DNA of 64,000 nucleotides from Pseudomonas cremoricolorata (GCF_000759535.1 NZ_CP009455.1:1-64000), one strand, 5' to 3'; positions 44,300-53,248 are shown, numbered from the stretch's first letter. Program-made: numbers and translations. Notes: generated from the letters alone by a model not told the origin.

Positions 44300-44857
44300 G
44301 TGTATCACTTCACATTGCAACGCCACGAACACTTGTCTGCCGCCCAGCTCCACGAACTCGGCCTGTTCCGCCATCGGGTCTTCGTCAGTCGGCTTGGCTG
44401 GGATCTGCCCGGCGTGCGACGCGACACCCTGATCGAGTTCGATGAATTCGATACGACCGGGACCAGCTATGTGCTGGCCCGCGACGGCAAGCACAACCTG
44501 ATCGGCTGCACTCGACTGCTGCCCACCACACGCCCCTATCTGCTCGGGCAAGTGTTCGCCCATCTGTGCGGTGATTCGGTTCCGCACGATCCGCAGATAT
44601 GGGAACTATCGCGCTACGGGGCGGCTTCGGATCTGCATCCAGGGCTTGGCATCGACTTGTTCAAGGGGTCCTTGCGCTTCGCTGCGCACCTTGGTGCCCG
44701 TGACGTAATCGCCGTGACCAACACCTCGATAGAACGCTACTTCCGACGCGAGAAGGTGCAGTTTCGCCGACTCTGCGCACCCGTCGCCCACGCGCATGAG
44801 CATCTGGTCGCCCTGGACTTCTGCGCCAATCAGTACAGCCAGCTCGAGGCCTCGTAA
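44300..44857 (+). CDS. LuxI-family acyl-homoserine-lactone synthase
   Basis: A 185-residue AHL synthase that makes the signal from SAM and acyl-ACP. Conserved residues match the LuxI set in place: Arg24 and Phe28 in FRHRVF, Trp34 in LGWDL, Asp48 and Asp51 in FDEFD, Arg72 in CTRLLPT, Glu102 and Arg105 in WELSR. The GTG at 44300 has AAGGA 7 bases upstream; ATG at 44273 is the alternative. It lies 86 bases after luxR. The acyl chain made cannot be told from the sequence. Confidence 0.93.
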   Translation: MYHFTLQRHEHLSAAQLHELGLFRHRVFVSRLGWDLPGVRRDTLIEFDEFDTTGTSYVLARDGKHNLIGCTRLLPTTRPYLLGQVFAHLCGDSVPHDPQIWELSRYGAASDLHPGLGIDLFKGSLRFAAHLGARDVIAVTNTSIERYFRREKVQFRRLCAPVAHAHEHLVALDFCANQYSQLEAS

Positions 44858-45023
44858 AGCGCCACCGGTCCACGCCATCGCGCGTGGCGGGCGCCCCAGC
44901 TTTTTCCTCTGCAACCACCACAAAAATCATCATTTCGCTGCGGATGCATTCCAAACACTATGGGGGCAACCCGCGCCGGGCCCTTGTCCTGGCCGCTCTC
45001 AGACCTGTTCGAAGGACGCAGAC

Positions 45024-46301
45024 ATGCCCGCACAGACAACCACCATCGACACCTTGGTGATCGGCGCCGGCCAGGCCGGTATCGCCGCCAGTGAACACCT
45101 CGGCAGCCTCGGCGTGCCGCACCTGGTGCTGGAGCGCAAGCGCGTTGCCGAGGCCTGGCGCAGTGGCCGCTGGGATTCGCTGGTGGCCAACGGGCCAGTG
45201 TGGCACGACCGTTTTCCAGGGCTGGACTTCGATGACCTCGATCCGGACGCCTTCGCCGGCAAGGATCGGGTGGCCGACTACTTCGAGGCCTATGTCGAGA
45301 AATTCCAGGTGCCGGTGCGCACCGGGGTGGAGGTCACACGGGTGGTGCGTAACGAGGGCCGCAGCGGCTTTCGGGTGGAAACCAGCGACGGGGTGATCGA
45401 GGCGCAGCGTCTGGTGGTGGCCACCGGGCCTTTCCAGACCCCGGTGATTCCACCCATCGCCCCGCACGACCCAAGCCTGTACCAGATTCACTCGGCCGCC
45501 TACTTCAACCCGCAGCAATTGCCTGACGGTGCGGTGCTGGTGGTCGGCGCCGGTTCTTCCGGGGTGCAGATCGCCGATGAACTGCAACGCGCCGGCAAGC
45601 AGGTGTACCTGTCGGTCGGCGCCCACGACCGGCCGCCACGGCGTTACCGCAACCGCGACTTCTGCTGGTGGCTGGGGGTGCTCGGGGAGTGGGACGCAGA
45701 AACCCCGCGTCAGGGCCGCGAACACGTAACCATCGCCGTCAGCGGCGCGCGCGGTGGCAACACCATCGATTTTCGCGCGCTGGCCCAGGAAGGCATGACC
45801 CTGGTCGGCCTCACCGAGTCGTTCAAGGACGGCGTGGTGACCTTCCGCGCCGATCTTGCCGACAACCTCAATGCCGGCGATGCCAACTACCTGGCCGTGC
45901 TGGATGCCGCCGACGCCTATGTCGAGCGCCATGGCCTCGACCTGCCGCCCGAGCCGCAGGCGCGCCAGCGTTACCCGGACGCGGCCTGCATCAGCCAACC
46001 GATTCTTTCGCTGAACCTGGCCGAAGCCGGCATTACCAGCATCATCTGGGCCACCGGCTATTCGGTGGACTACAGCTGGCTGCAGGTCGATGCCTTCGAT
46101 GCCAAGGGCAAGCCGCAGCACCAGCGCGGGGTGTCAAGCGAACCTGGCGTGTACTTCCTCGGCCTGCCGTGGCTGTCGCGGCGCGGTTCGAGCTTCATCT
46201 GGGGGGTGTGGCACGACGCCAAGCATGTCGCCGGGCACATCGCCACGCAGCGCAGCTACAGCGCCTACCGCGATGCCGGGCAGCGCCAGGCCGAACAGTG
46301 A
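45024..46301 (+). CDS. FAD-dependent NAD(P)H oxidoreductase, flavin monooxygenase-like
   Basis: A 425-residue flavoprotein. The FAD site is LVIGAGQAGIAASEHL (GxGxxG at residues 14-19), the NAD(P)H site LVVGAGSSGVQIADEL near 171-186, and the ATG motif of class B monooxygenases appears as IIWATGYSVDYSW. It may oxidise an amine or an N-heterocycle in the operon with RidA, DUF1028 and an M20 hydrolase. ATG 45024 has GAAGGACG upstream. Confidence 0.85.
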   Translation: MPAQTTTIDTLVIGAGQAGIAASEHLGSLGVPHLVLERKRVAEAWRSGRWDSLVANGPVWHDRFPGLDFDDLDPDAFAGKDRVADYFEAYVEKFQVPVRTGVEVTRVVRNEGRSGFRVETSDGVIEAQRLVVATGPFQTPVIPPIAPHDPSLYQIHSAAYFNPQQLPDGAVLVVGAGSSGVQIADELQRAGKQVYLSVGAHDRPPRRYRNRDFCWWLGVLGEWDAETPRQGREHVTIAVSGARGGNTIDFRALAQEGMTLVGLTESFKDGVVTFRADLADNLNAGDANYLAVLDAADAYVERHGLDLPPEPQARQRYPDAACISQPILSLNLAEAGITSIIWATGYSVDYSWLQVDAFDAKGKPQHQRGVSSEPGVYFLGLPWLSRRGSSFIWGVWHDAKHVAGHIATQRSYSAYRDAGQRQAEQ

Positions 46302-46343
46302 ACCCATCCTGCCCCGATTGCCTTTGCCTTGAAGGAATTTCCG

Positions 46344-46784
46344 ATGCCCACGCACACCCGTATTCGCATGTTCAACACCAAAACCACCTACCCCAACCAG
46401 TCGCTGGACAACGACCTGTGCCAGGCGGTGCGCGCCGGTAATACCGTGTACGTGCGCGGCCAGGTCGGCACCGATTTCGACGGCAACCTGGTCGGCCTCG
46501 GTGATGCCGCGGCCCAGGCCGAACAGGCCATGAAGAACGTCAAGCAACTGCTGGAAGAAGCCGGCAGCGACCTGTCGCACATCGTCAAGACCACCACCTA
46601 CCTGATCGACCCGCGCTACCGCGAGCCGGTGTATCAGGTGGTCGGCAAGTGGCTGCGGGGGGTGTTTCCGATTTCCACCGGGCTGGTGGTGTCGGCCTTG
46701 GGCCAGCCGCAGTGGCTGATGGAAATCGACGTGATCGCGGTGATTCCCGAAGAGTGGCTTGAACAACGTGAGGCGCACCCATGA
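46344..46784 (+). CDS. RidA/YjgF family protein
   Basis: A 146-residue RidA-family protein; such proteins deaminate reactive imines and enamines. Family signatures are VYVRGQVGTDFDGNLVG, AEQAMKNVKQLLEEAGSDLS, HIVKTTTYLIDPRYREPVYQ and FPISTGLVVSALGQPQWLME. The Arg and Glu of the active site (RGQVG and MEIDVIAV) are present, though the usual catalytic Arg context is altered toward the Rid4-7 type. It follows the flavoprotein, whose product could be an imine. Confidence 0.87.
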   Translation: MPTHTRIRMFNTKTTYPNQSLDNDLCQAVRAGNTVYVRGQVGTDFDGNLVGLGDAAAQAEQAMKNVKQLLEEAGSDLSHIVKTTTYLIDPRYREPVYQVVGKWLRGVFPISTGLVVSALGQPQWLMEIDVIAVIPEEWLEQREAHP

Positions 46785-47458
46785 CCTTCTCCATCATCGG
46801 CCGCTGCGCCGAAACCGGGCAACTGGGGGTGGCGATCAGCTCATCGAGCATCGCCGTCGGCGCGCGCTGCCCGTGGCTGCGTGCAGGGGTCGGCGCGGTG
46901 GCGGCGCAGAACGTCACCCTGCCGGCGCTCGGGCCGCAGATTCTCGACCTGCTCGAACAGGGCCAACTCGACCCGCAAACGGCGCTTGAGCAGGCGCTAC
47001 AGGCCAACGGCTGGAGCCAGTACCGGCAAGTGACGGTGATCGACGACCAGGGCCGGGTGGCGCTGTTCAGCGGTGACCAGGCGCTGGGCGTGCACCACGC
47101 CGTGGCCGGCAACGGCTGCGTGGCGGCGGGCAACCTGCTGGCCGGCACCGAGGTGATCGAGGCCATGACCGCCGCCTTCGAACAGGCGCCCGGGCAACTG
47201 GCCGAGCGCCTGCTCGCCGCCCTGCAGGCAGCGATGGCCGCAGGCGGCGAAGCCGGGCCGGTGCATTCGGCGGCGCTGAAGGTGGTCGACGAGTTGATCT
47301 GGCCGATCGTCGACCTGCGCGTGGACTGGGCCGAGCACGACCCCATCGGCCAGCTCGGCACGCTGTGGCAGGCCTACCAGCCGCAGATGCAGGACTACAT
47401 CACCCGCGCCCTTGACCCCACCGCCGCGCCCACGTATGGAGTACCGGGCGATGAATGA
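46781..47458 (+). CDS. DUF1028 domain-containing protein (Ntn-hydrolase-like)
   Basis: A 225-residue protein that starts MTFSIIGRCAETGQLGVAIS and has GARCPWLRAGVGAVAAQNVT, the DUF1028 signature. DUF1028 proteins have an Ntn-hydrolase-like fold and probably act as amidases. It overlaps RidA and the M20 gene by 4 and 8 bases respectively. Confidence 0.87.
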   Translation: MTFSIIGRCAETGQLGVAISSSSIAVGARCPWLRAGVGAVAAQNVTLPALGPQILDLLEQGQLDPQTALEQALQANGWSQYRQVTVIDDQGRVALFSGDQALGVHHAVAGNGCVAAGNLLAGTEVIEAMTAAFEQAPGQLAERLLAALQAAMAAGGEAGPVHSAALKVVDELIWPIVDLRVDWAEHDPIGQLGTLWQAYQPQMQDYITRALDPTAAPTYGVPGDE

Positions 47459-48617
47459 GCCGCGCAGCCGCGACCTGCTGGCCGCGCTGGTCGGCTTTGC
47501 CACGGTCAGCCGCGACTCCAACCTGGCCTTGATCGACTTCATCGCCCAGTACCTGGCCGGCTACGGCGTACAGGCCGAGCTGCTGTACAACGAGGCGCGC
47601 AGCAAGGCCAGTCTGTTCGCCACCCTGGGCAATGACAGCGGCGGCGGCATCGTGTTGTCGGGCCACACCGATGTGGTACCGGTGGACGGCCAGACCTGGA
47701 CGGTCGAGCCGTTCTGCCTGAGCGAAGCCGACGGGCGTTTGTATGGGCGAGGCACGGCGGACATGAAAGGCTTCATCGCCTGCGTGCTGGCGGCGGTGCC
47801 ACGGCTATTGAGCAAACCGCTGCGCCAGCCGGTGCACCTGGCCTTTTCCTACGATGAAGAGGTCGGTTGCCTGGGCGTGCGGCCCATGCTCGACGCCCTG
47901 CGTCAGCGCCCCAACCCACCGCGGCTGTGCCTGATCGGCGAGCCGACCGAGCTCAAACCGGTGCTGGGGCACAAGGGCAAGCTGGCGATGCGCTGCCAGG
48001 TCAGTGGCGCGGCCTGTCATTCGGCGTATGCGCCGCAGGGGGTCAATGCCATCGAATACGCTGCGCGGCTGATCAACCAACTGGGCGAAATTGGCCAGCG
48101 CCTGGCCGAACCTGCGCTGCACGACACGCGCTTCGAGCCGCCGTTCTCCACCGTGCAGACCGGGCTGATTCACGGCGGGCGGGCGCTGAACATCGTGCCT
48201 GCCGAATGCACCTTCGATTTCGAGGTGCGGACCCTGCCCGGCTTCGATCCGCAGAGCGTGGTCGATGAACTGCACGCCTACGCCGAACGTGAAGTGCTGC
48301 CACGCATGCGCGCGGTCAGCGCCGCCAGTGACATCGAGCTACAGCCACTCTCCGCCTACCCAGGCCTGGCCACCGCCGCCGACAGCGAGGCGGCGCAGTG
48401 GCTGGCGCGCCTGTGTGGCTCGGACGCCTTCACCACCGTGGCCTTCGGCACCGAGGGCGGGCTGTTCGATGCCGCCGGCATCGCCACCGTGGTGTGCGGG
48501 CCGGGCAGCATGGACCAGGGGCACAAGCCGGACGAGTTCGTCAGCCTCGATCAGCTGGACGGCTGCGACGCGATGCTTGCGCGCCTGGCCGATTACCTGC
48601 AGGCCGAGCCGAGCTAG
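47451..48617 (+). CDS. M20 family deacylase, acetylornithine deacetylase (ArgE)-like
   Basis: A 388-residue M20 metallo-amidase close to ArgE. The two-zinc site is seen as SGHTDVVPVDG, RGTADMKGF, SYDEEVGCLG (catalytic Glu), IGEPTEL and GHKPDEF; the insertion domain has CHSAYAPQGVNAI. It is longer in context than housekeeping ArgE genes and sits in a catabolic operon, so an N-acylated amine or amino acid from the flavoprotein/RidA route is a likelier substrate. The stop overlaps the convergent LysR stop. Confidence 0.87.
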   Translation: MNEPRSRDLLAALVGFATVSRDSNLALIDFIAQYLAGYGVQAELLYNEARSKASLFATLGNDSGGGIVLSGHTDVVPVDGQTWTVEPFCLSEADGRLYGRGTADMKGFIACVLAAVPRLLSKPLRQPVHLAFSYDEEVGCLGVRPMLDALRQRPNPPRLCLIGEPTELKPVLGHKGKLAMRCQVSGAACHSAYAPQGVNAIEYAARLINQLGEIGQRLAEPALHDTRFEPPFSTVQTGLIHGGRALNIVPAECTFDFEVRTLPGFDPQSVVDELHAYAEREVLPRMRAVSAASDIELQPLSAYPGLATAADSEAAQWLARLCGSDAFTTVAFGTEGGLFDAAGIATVVCGPGSMDQGHKPDEFVSLDQLDGCDAMLARLADYLQAEPS

Positions 48618-49543
48618 GCGCTGCCCTGCCCCGACTGACTGAGCGCGGTCAGGCGTTCGCGGCAGAAGTCGACGAACACCTGCACCGGCTTGGTCAGTTG
48701 GCTCTTGCGCAGGCGCGCACTGACCAGCCCCGAGGGCGTCACCGCCTCGGCCAGTTCCACGGTGGCCAGCTTCTGCCCATCGTAGCTGTGGGTGGAGAAC
48801 GGCCGCGTCACCAGCAGCGAAAAACCAAAGCCCTGGCCGACCATACCGCGCACCATCTCGATGGACGGCGAGCCGAAGACGATGTTCGGGGTCAGGCCCA
48901 GTTCGTGGAACAGGCTGACGAAATAGGCGCGGCTGGGCAGCACGTCGAGCAGGATCATCGGCTCGTGCACCAGGTCGCGCAGCGACACCCTGGCCTGACT
49001 GGCGAAGCGGTGCCCGGCCGGCAGCAGCACGTAGGGCTTTTGCGCCGGCATCAGCGGCTCGGTTTCGATGGTGTTGTCCAGCTCGTGGTCGTAGAGAAAC
49101 GCCACATCGAAGGTCCCGGCGGTCAGGCCCTGCACCAGCTCTTGCTGGTCACCGTCGCGCAGGCGGATGTTGACCCCGGGGTACCGCGCGCTGAAGCCTG
49201 CGATCAACTGCGGCAGGTACAGCGGCGCCACGGTTTCGAAGCAGCCGATGTCGATCTGCCCGGTCATCACGGCGTTGTCGGCCAGAGCGTTCTGTTCGAA
49301 CTCATGGGCGATGCGCAGCAGTTCCTGGGCCTTGTGGTAGAAGCGTTTGCCGCTTGGGGTCAGCGATACGCCCTGGGCATGGTGGCGGATGAACAGCTGC
49401 ACGCCGAAGCTGCCTTCCAGGTTCTTGATCGCCGTGGAAATCGACGGCTGGGCGATGTACAGCTGGCGCGAGGCTTCGGCGACGCTGCCGGCCTCGACGG
49501 TGGTGACGAAGTAGCGCAACTGTCGCAGGGTGTAGGAAGCCAC
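48614..49543 (-). CDS. LysR-family transcriptional regulator
   Basis: A 309-residue LysR protein from GTG 49543 with GAGG upstream. HTH: ASYTLRQLRYFVTTVEAGSV and PSISTAIKNLEGSFGVQLF. Effector domain: MTGQIDIGCFETVAPLYLPQ, DVAFLYDHELDNTIETEP. The gene ends in CTAG, where its stop (TAG, complement strand) and the stop of the M20 gene share bases. It most likely controls the flavoprotein operon or the binding protein gene next to it. Confidence 0.88.
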   Translation of the reverse strand: MASYTLRQLRYFVTTVEAGSVAEASRQLYIAQPSISTAIKNLEGSFGVQLFIRHHAQGVSLTPSGKRFYHKAQELLRIAHEFEQNALADNAVMTGQIDIGCFETVAPLYLPQLIAGFSARYPGVNIRLRDGDQQELVQGLTAGTFDVAFLYDHELDNTIETEPLMPAQKPYVLLPAGHRFASQARVSLRDLVHEPMILLDVLPSRAYFVSLFHELGLTPNIVFGSPSIEMVRGMVGQGFGFSLLVTRPFSTHSYDGQKLATVELAEAVTPSGLVSARLRKSQLTKPVQVFVDFCRERLTALSQSGQGSA

Positions 49544-49799
49544 GGACGCCCCTCGCGGTGAACGGGCCGGCACACGCCGAGCCGGGGAAATGGTGCTCCA
49601 CCATACCGCACCTGGCCGCCTGGCTTGGCGAGCTTTTTCATAACCCCGAAGCATATTTTTAATCGTTTTCCTCGCCGCCACAGTGGCGCACCATCGAGCC
49701 ATAACAACAACAGCGCCGCCGCCCACGCCGCACGGCGCCAGAGCATTCACCCCTTACTGCCTCTCGATCCTACAACCATAAAGTAATGAGGGAGTTTCC

Positions 49800-50843
49800 A
49801 TGCGTACTCGTAACGTGTCGCTCAGCCTTGCCTTGCTCTCGGCCATCAGCTTTCCGGCGTTCAGCGCCGCCTCCTCCAGCCTCACGGTGATCTCCTTCGG
49901 CGGTGCCACCAAGGCGGCGCAGCAGAAGGCCTATTTCCAGCCGTTCGAACAAAGCGGTGCCGGGCGCGTGGTGGCCGGCGAATACAACGGCGAGCTGTCG
50001 AAGATCAAGGCCATGGTCGACGTCGGCCATGTGTCGTGGGATGTGGTCGAGGTGGAAAGCCCGGAGCTGATCCGTGGCTGTGAATCGGGGCTGTTCGAGA
50101 AGCTCGACGCCAACATCATCGGCGCGCAGTCGGGCTACCTGCCCGGCACCGTCAGTGAATGCGGGGTGGCCAGCTACGTGTGGTCGATGGTGCTGGCCTA
50201 CAACCCGAAAAAACTCGCCACCGGCCCCGCCTCCTGGGCCGATTTCTGGGACACCCAGCGCTTCCCCGGCAAGCGCGGCCTGCGCAAAGGCGCCAAATAC
50301 ACGCTGGAATTCGCCCTGCTCGCCGACGGCGTGAAGCGCGAAGACCTGTACCGCGTGCTGGCCACCCCCGAGGGGGTAGAACGGGCGTTCAAGAAGCTCG
50401 ATCAGATCAAGTCCAGCATCCAGTGGTGGGAAGCAGGCGCCCAGCCGGCGCAGTGGCTGGTGGCCGGCGATGTGGTGATGTCGGCGGCCTACAACGGGCG
50501 TATCGCCTCGGCGCAGCAGGAAGGTTCGTCGCTCAATATCGTCTGGCCCGGCAGCCTGTATGACCCGGACCACTGGGCCATCGTGCGCGGCAGCAAGAAC
50601 AAGGCCCTGGCCGAAGACTTCATCCGCTTCGCCAGCCAGGCCGATGCGCAGAAAACCTTCTCGACCCAGATCCCCTACGGCCCGATCCGCCAGGACGCCC
50701 TGGCGCAACTGCCCCAGGAGGTCCAGCAACAACTGCCTACCGCCCCGGCCAACCTGGCCCAGGCACAGCTGGTGGATGCCGAGTTCTGGGTTGACCATGG
50801 TGAAGAGCTGGAAGAGCGGTTCAACGCCTGGGCAGCGCGCTGA
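49800..50843 (+). CDS. ABC transporter substrate-binding protein, polyamine (PotD-like) type
   Basis: A 347-residue periplasmic binding protein with a signal peptide (MRTRNVSLSLALLSAISFPA, then FSAASSSLTVISFGGATKAA). ATG 49800 follows AGGGAG. The mature protein shares the polyamine/Fe-type layout (DVVEVESPELIRGCESGLFE, SWADFWDTQRFPGKRGLRKG, VWPGSLYDPDHWAIVRGSKN, FIRFASQADAQKTF). No ABC permease or ATPase lies nearby, so it must serve a transporter encoded elsewhere or have become an orphan. The ligand may be the compound the flavoprotein operon degrades. Confidence 0.85.
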   Translation: MRTRNVSLSLALLSAISFPAFSAASSSLTVISFGGATKAAQQKAYFQPFEQSGAGRVVAGEYNGELSKIKAMVDVGHVSWDVVEVESPELIRGCESGLFEKLDANIIGAQSGYLPGTVSECGVASYVWSMVLAYNPKKLATGPASWADFWDTQRFPGKRGLRKGAKYTLEFALLADGVKREDLYRVLATPEGVERAFKKLDQIKSSIQWWEAGAQPAQWLVAGDVVMSAAYNGRIASAQQEGSSLNIVWPGSLYDPDHWAIVRGSKNKALAEDFIRFASQADAQKTFSTQIPYGPIRQDALAQLPQEVQQQLPTAPANLAQAQLVDAEFWVDHGEELEERFNAWAAR

Positions 50844-51203
50844 TTGGGCACCACGCGGTCTCTGCGGCAGTGGACCGGCCGCGCTGCGGTTTAAGTGCTA
50901 GGGGCCGCAAAGCGGCCTCAATGCGCCCGATACAGCACTCTTAGCCGTTCTCTGCTGCCTCGATGGGCCTAGTGCGCAGGCAATCACGAGCAACTCGCCT
51001 ACCGTACCTTATTGAAGTGGGCTTGCGCCGTTGAACTGCGCTCCAAGGCCCTTGATAGCCCTGAGCCATTATCGTATAAGCATCACGCTTAAAGGCCACT
51101 CATTCGGTTTGATCGCGTGTGGACGCGTGTCGCCGACAGAGCGGCCTCAGTTTAAACAGGGCCGCAGATCTCGCGTTTGCCACCGACATAGACATAAGGG
51201 AAT
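50844..51203. other. Intergenic region with a short hairpin
   Basis: 360 bases without a gene. GGCCGC-AAA-GCGGCC at 50903-50917 is a perfect 6-bp stem with a 3-base loop, 60 bases after the binding protein stop, and could be a terminator despite lacking a T-run. GC content falls toward the lipoprotein gene. Confidence 0.45.
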
Positions 51204-51926
51204 ATGATGCGCGCTAAAGTGGCTGCCATTTTGATGGTGGGTTTGTTGATTGCTGGTTGCAGCGATCCGAAGCAGGCGAAACTTCCTGCTAACATGGCCG
51301 AATGGTCGGAAGACCAGGGTCTCAAGGATGCTCTGTCCAAGCTTTCCGATGGCGAGAAGAAGCTCTTTATTGGATACGCAACACGCCTCGCGCTAGCAAG
51401 TGCGTTCGGCGGCAATAAAGCCGTGAGCGAGATGACGATCGATGACGCTCTGAAGTCTCAGCAGGCCTGGCTGGACGAGAAAGCAGCTGAGCAAGAAAAA
51501 CAGCGACTACTGACGGAACAGGTCGAGCAGCAGCAATTGGCAGCGCTCAAGGAAATGAACGCCACCCTCACTGTTTCTTTGGTTGAGCTCAAGCTCAATC
51601 CCAAGGATTACGAGCAACGCAAGTACTCGGATTACTTCACCATCAGTTTGGCCTTCAAGAACAACACATCTGAGGCCCTAGCGGGTGTGAAAGGTACCGT
51701 TGTGCTCAAAGACATGTTCGGCGATATCATCAAACGCATCCGGCTGGCTGATGACGTTCAGATCGATGCAGGGCAGAACTACCTCTACCAAGGCACTATG
51801 GACTTCAACCAATTCAAAGATTCAGACACCAAGCTCGCCTCGTCGAACGCAGCGAAACTGCAGTTTGAGTGGGAACCGGACACCTATATTTTTGTGAATG
51901 GCAAGAAGCAGATCATGCCGAACTGA
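51204..51926 (+). CDS. Hypothetical lipoprotein of lower GC
   Basis: A 240-residue lipoprotein, ATG 51204 (alternative 51207) with AAGGGA upstream. MMRAKVAAILMVGLLIAGCS has a clear LIAGC lipobox. The middle is a charged coiled-coil-like helix (EKAAEQEKQRLLTEQVEQQQ), and the C-terminal half (LTVSLVELKLNPKDY, AGVKGTVVLKDMFGDIIKRI) looks like an immunoglobulin-type beta domain resembling DUF-type FxLYD proteins. Function unknown. Codon use is less GC-biased than in neighbours, suggesting transfer. Confidence 0.7.
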   Translation: MMRAKVAAILMVGLLIAGCSDPKQAKLPANMAEWSEDQGLKDALSKLSDGEKKLFIGYATRLALASAFGGNKAVSEMTIDDALKSQQAWLDEKAAEQEKQRLLTEQVEQQQLAALKEMNATLTVSLVELKLNPKDYEQRKYSDYFTISLAFKNNTSEALAGVKGTVVLKDMFGDIIKRIRLADDVQIDAGQNYLYQGTMDFNQFKDSDTKLASSNAAKLQFEWEPDTYIFVNGKKQIMPN

Positions 51927-52316
51927 GGCCCTGGGCCTGCGGGTTGGGCAGGTAACAAGGCGAAGGAAATACCCCTATCGCCTTGGCCTTCAACCTCACC
52001 AAACGCATACAAGCTCGATCTGATGCGTTCCAGAATCTCTTCACCCGTGTGGTGCCGCTGCCAACGCGTGCGATTCCCCACTTTTTTCGCAGCTCCTGTG
52101 TAGCTCAGCAGTCTCAAGGTAAATGCCTGACGCAAAGGCAAAGTGATGTGCAGCTCGGCGATATCAGTCCTTGACCATGAAGCTTCAGCTGGACTAGAAC
52201 TGCGTGCGCAGGCAAAGCATTGATCGCTTCCCGAGAAATGGTTCAGTTACACTACTTCTCGGGACACGATCAGAACTCGGCATGCCCTTCCCCAAATGTA
52301 CCGGTCTGGCAGACCG
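51927..52316. other. Gene-poor region after the lipoprotein
   Basis: 390 bases without a supportable gene. AAGGCGA (51957-51963) and TCGCCTT (51978-51984) form a 7-bp hairpin shortly after the lipoprotein stop, and CCCGAGAA (52230-52237) and TTCTCGGG (52256-52263) form an 8-bp one. Neither has a T-run. A minus-strand reading of about 85 codons (51884-52141) is rejected because it has no family and no ribosome site. Confidence 0.4.
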
Positions 52317-53186
52317 CTAGCCCGTCCTCACATCCCCCGCCCTTTGCCCCAACCGACTCATCCACACCGACGCCAGAATCACCGCGCCGCCCAGCAGCAA
52401 GCGGCCCAGCGGGGCGTTCTGGTTCCAGATCAGCAGGTTGAGCACCAGGCCCACCGGCACATGCAGGTTGTTCATCACCGCCAGGGTGGCGCCAGGCACC
52501 AGGCAGGCGCCCTTGTTCCACCAGTACAGCCCCAGCGCCGTCGGCACCAGGCCGAGGAAGGCCAGCACCAGCCACTGGGTACCGGTGCTAGGCAGGTGCT
52601 CGGCGTTGCCGAACAGCACAAAGCCCGGCAAGGCGATCAGCAAGGCCCCCAGATAGAAATAGCCAAAGCGGCGGTAATGCGGCAGGTCGCTGGGGTGGCG
52701 TGCGACCAGGTGGCGGTACAGCACCTGGCCGGCGGCGTAGGTGAAGTTGGCCAGTTGCAGCAGCAGGAAGCCGATGAAGAAATCGCCACTGATGCTGTCG
52801 AAACGAATCACCGCCGCGCCAGCCACCGCCACCAGTGCCGCCAGCAGTGCCCAAGGGTTGAAGCGGCGGTTCAGGGCGTCTTCGATCAGGGTCACGTGCA
52901 GCGGGGTGAGCACGGTGAACAGCAGCACCTCCGGCACCGTCAGCACGCGGAAACTCAGGTACAGGCACACATAGGTGATGCCGTACTGCAATGCGCCGAT
53001 CAGCAGCATCGAGCGCATGAAGCGCGGTTCGACCTGGCGCCAGCGGGTCAGTGGCAGGAACACCGCTGCGGCGAGCACCACCCGCGCCAGCACGGCGAAG
53101 TAGCTGTCGACCTGCCCGGCCAGGTATTGGCCGATCAGGTTGAAGGAAAACGCCTGGATCAGCGCAACGATTATCAGGTAGCCCAT
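52317..53186 (-). CDS. EamA/DMT-family transporter
   Basis: A 289-residue inner-membrane carrier with ten helices in two EamA repeats: MGYLIIVALIQAFSFNLIGQ, VLLFTVLTPLHVTLIEDALN, NPWALLAALVAVAGAAVIRF, then a second half starting FIGFLLLQLANFTYAAGQVL and LVLAFLGLVPTALGLYWWNK. Similar proteins are annotated as carboxylate/amino-acid or drug exporters (RhaT/YedA). ATG 53186; the substrate is unknown. Confidence 0.86.
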   Translation of the reverse strand: MGYLIIVALIQAFSFNLIGQYLAGQVDSYFAVLARVVLAAAVFLPLTRWRQVEPRFMRSMLLIGALQYGITYVCLYLSFRVLTVPEVLLFTVLTPLHVTLIEDALNRRFNPWALLAALVAVAGAAVIRFDSISGDFFIGFLLLQLANFTYAAGQVLYRHLVARHPSDLPHYRRFGYFYLGALLIALPGFVLFGNAEHLPSTGTQWLVLAFLGLVPTALGLYWWNKGACLVPGATLAVMNNLHVPVGLVLNLLIWNQNAPLGRLLLGGAVILASVWMSRLGQRAGDVRTG

Positions 53187-53248
53187 GACGCCCTCGTCTC
53201 AATCAAGGCGGCGACCTTAACGGGTTGCACCGCGCCCGTCCAACAGGC

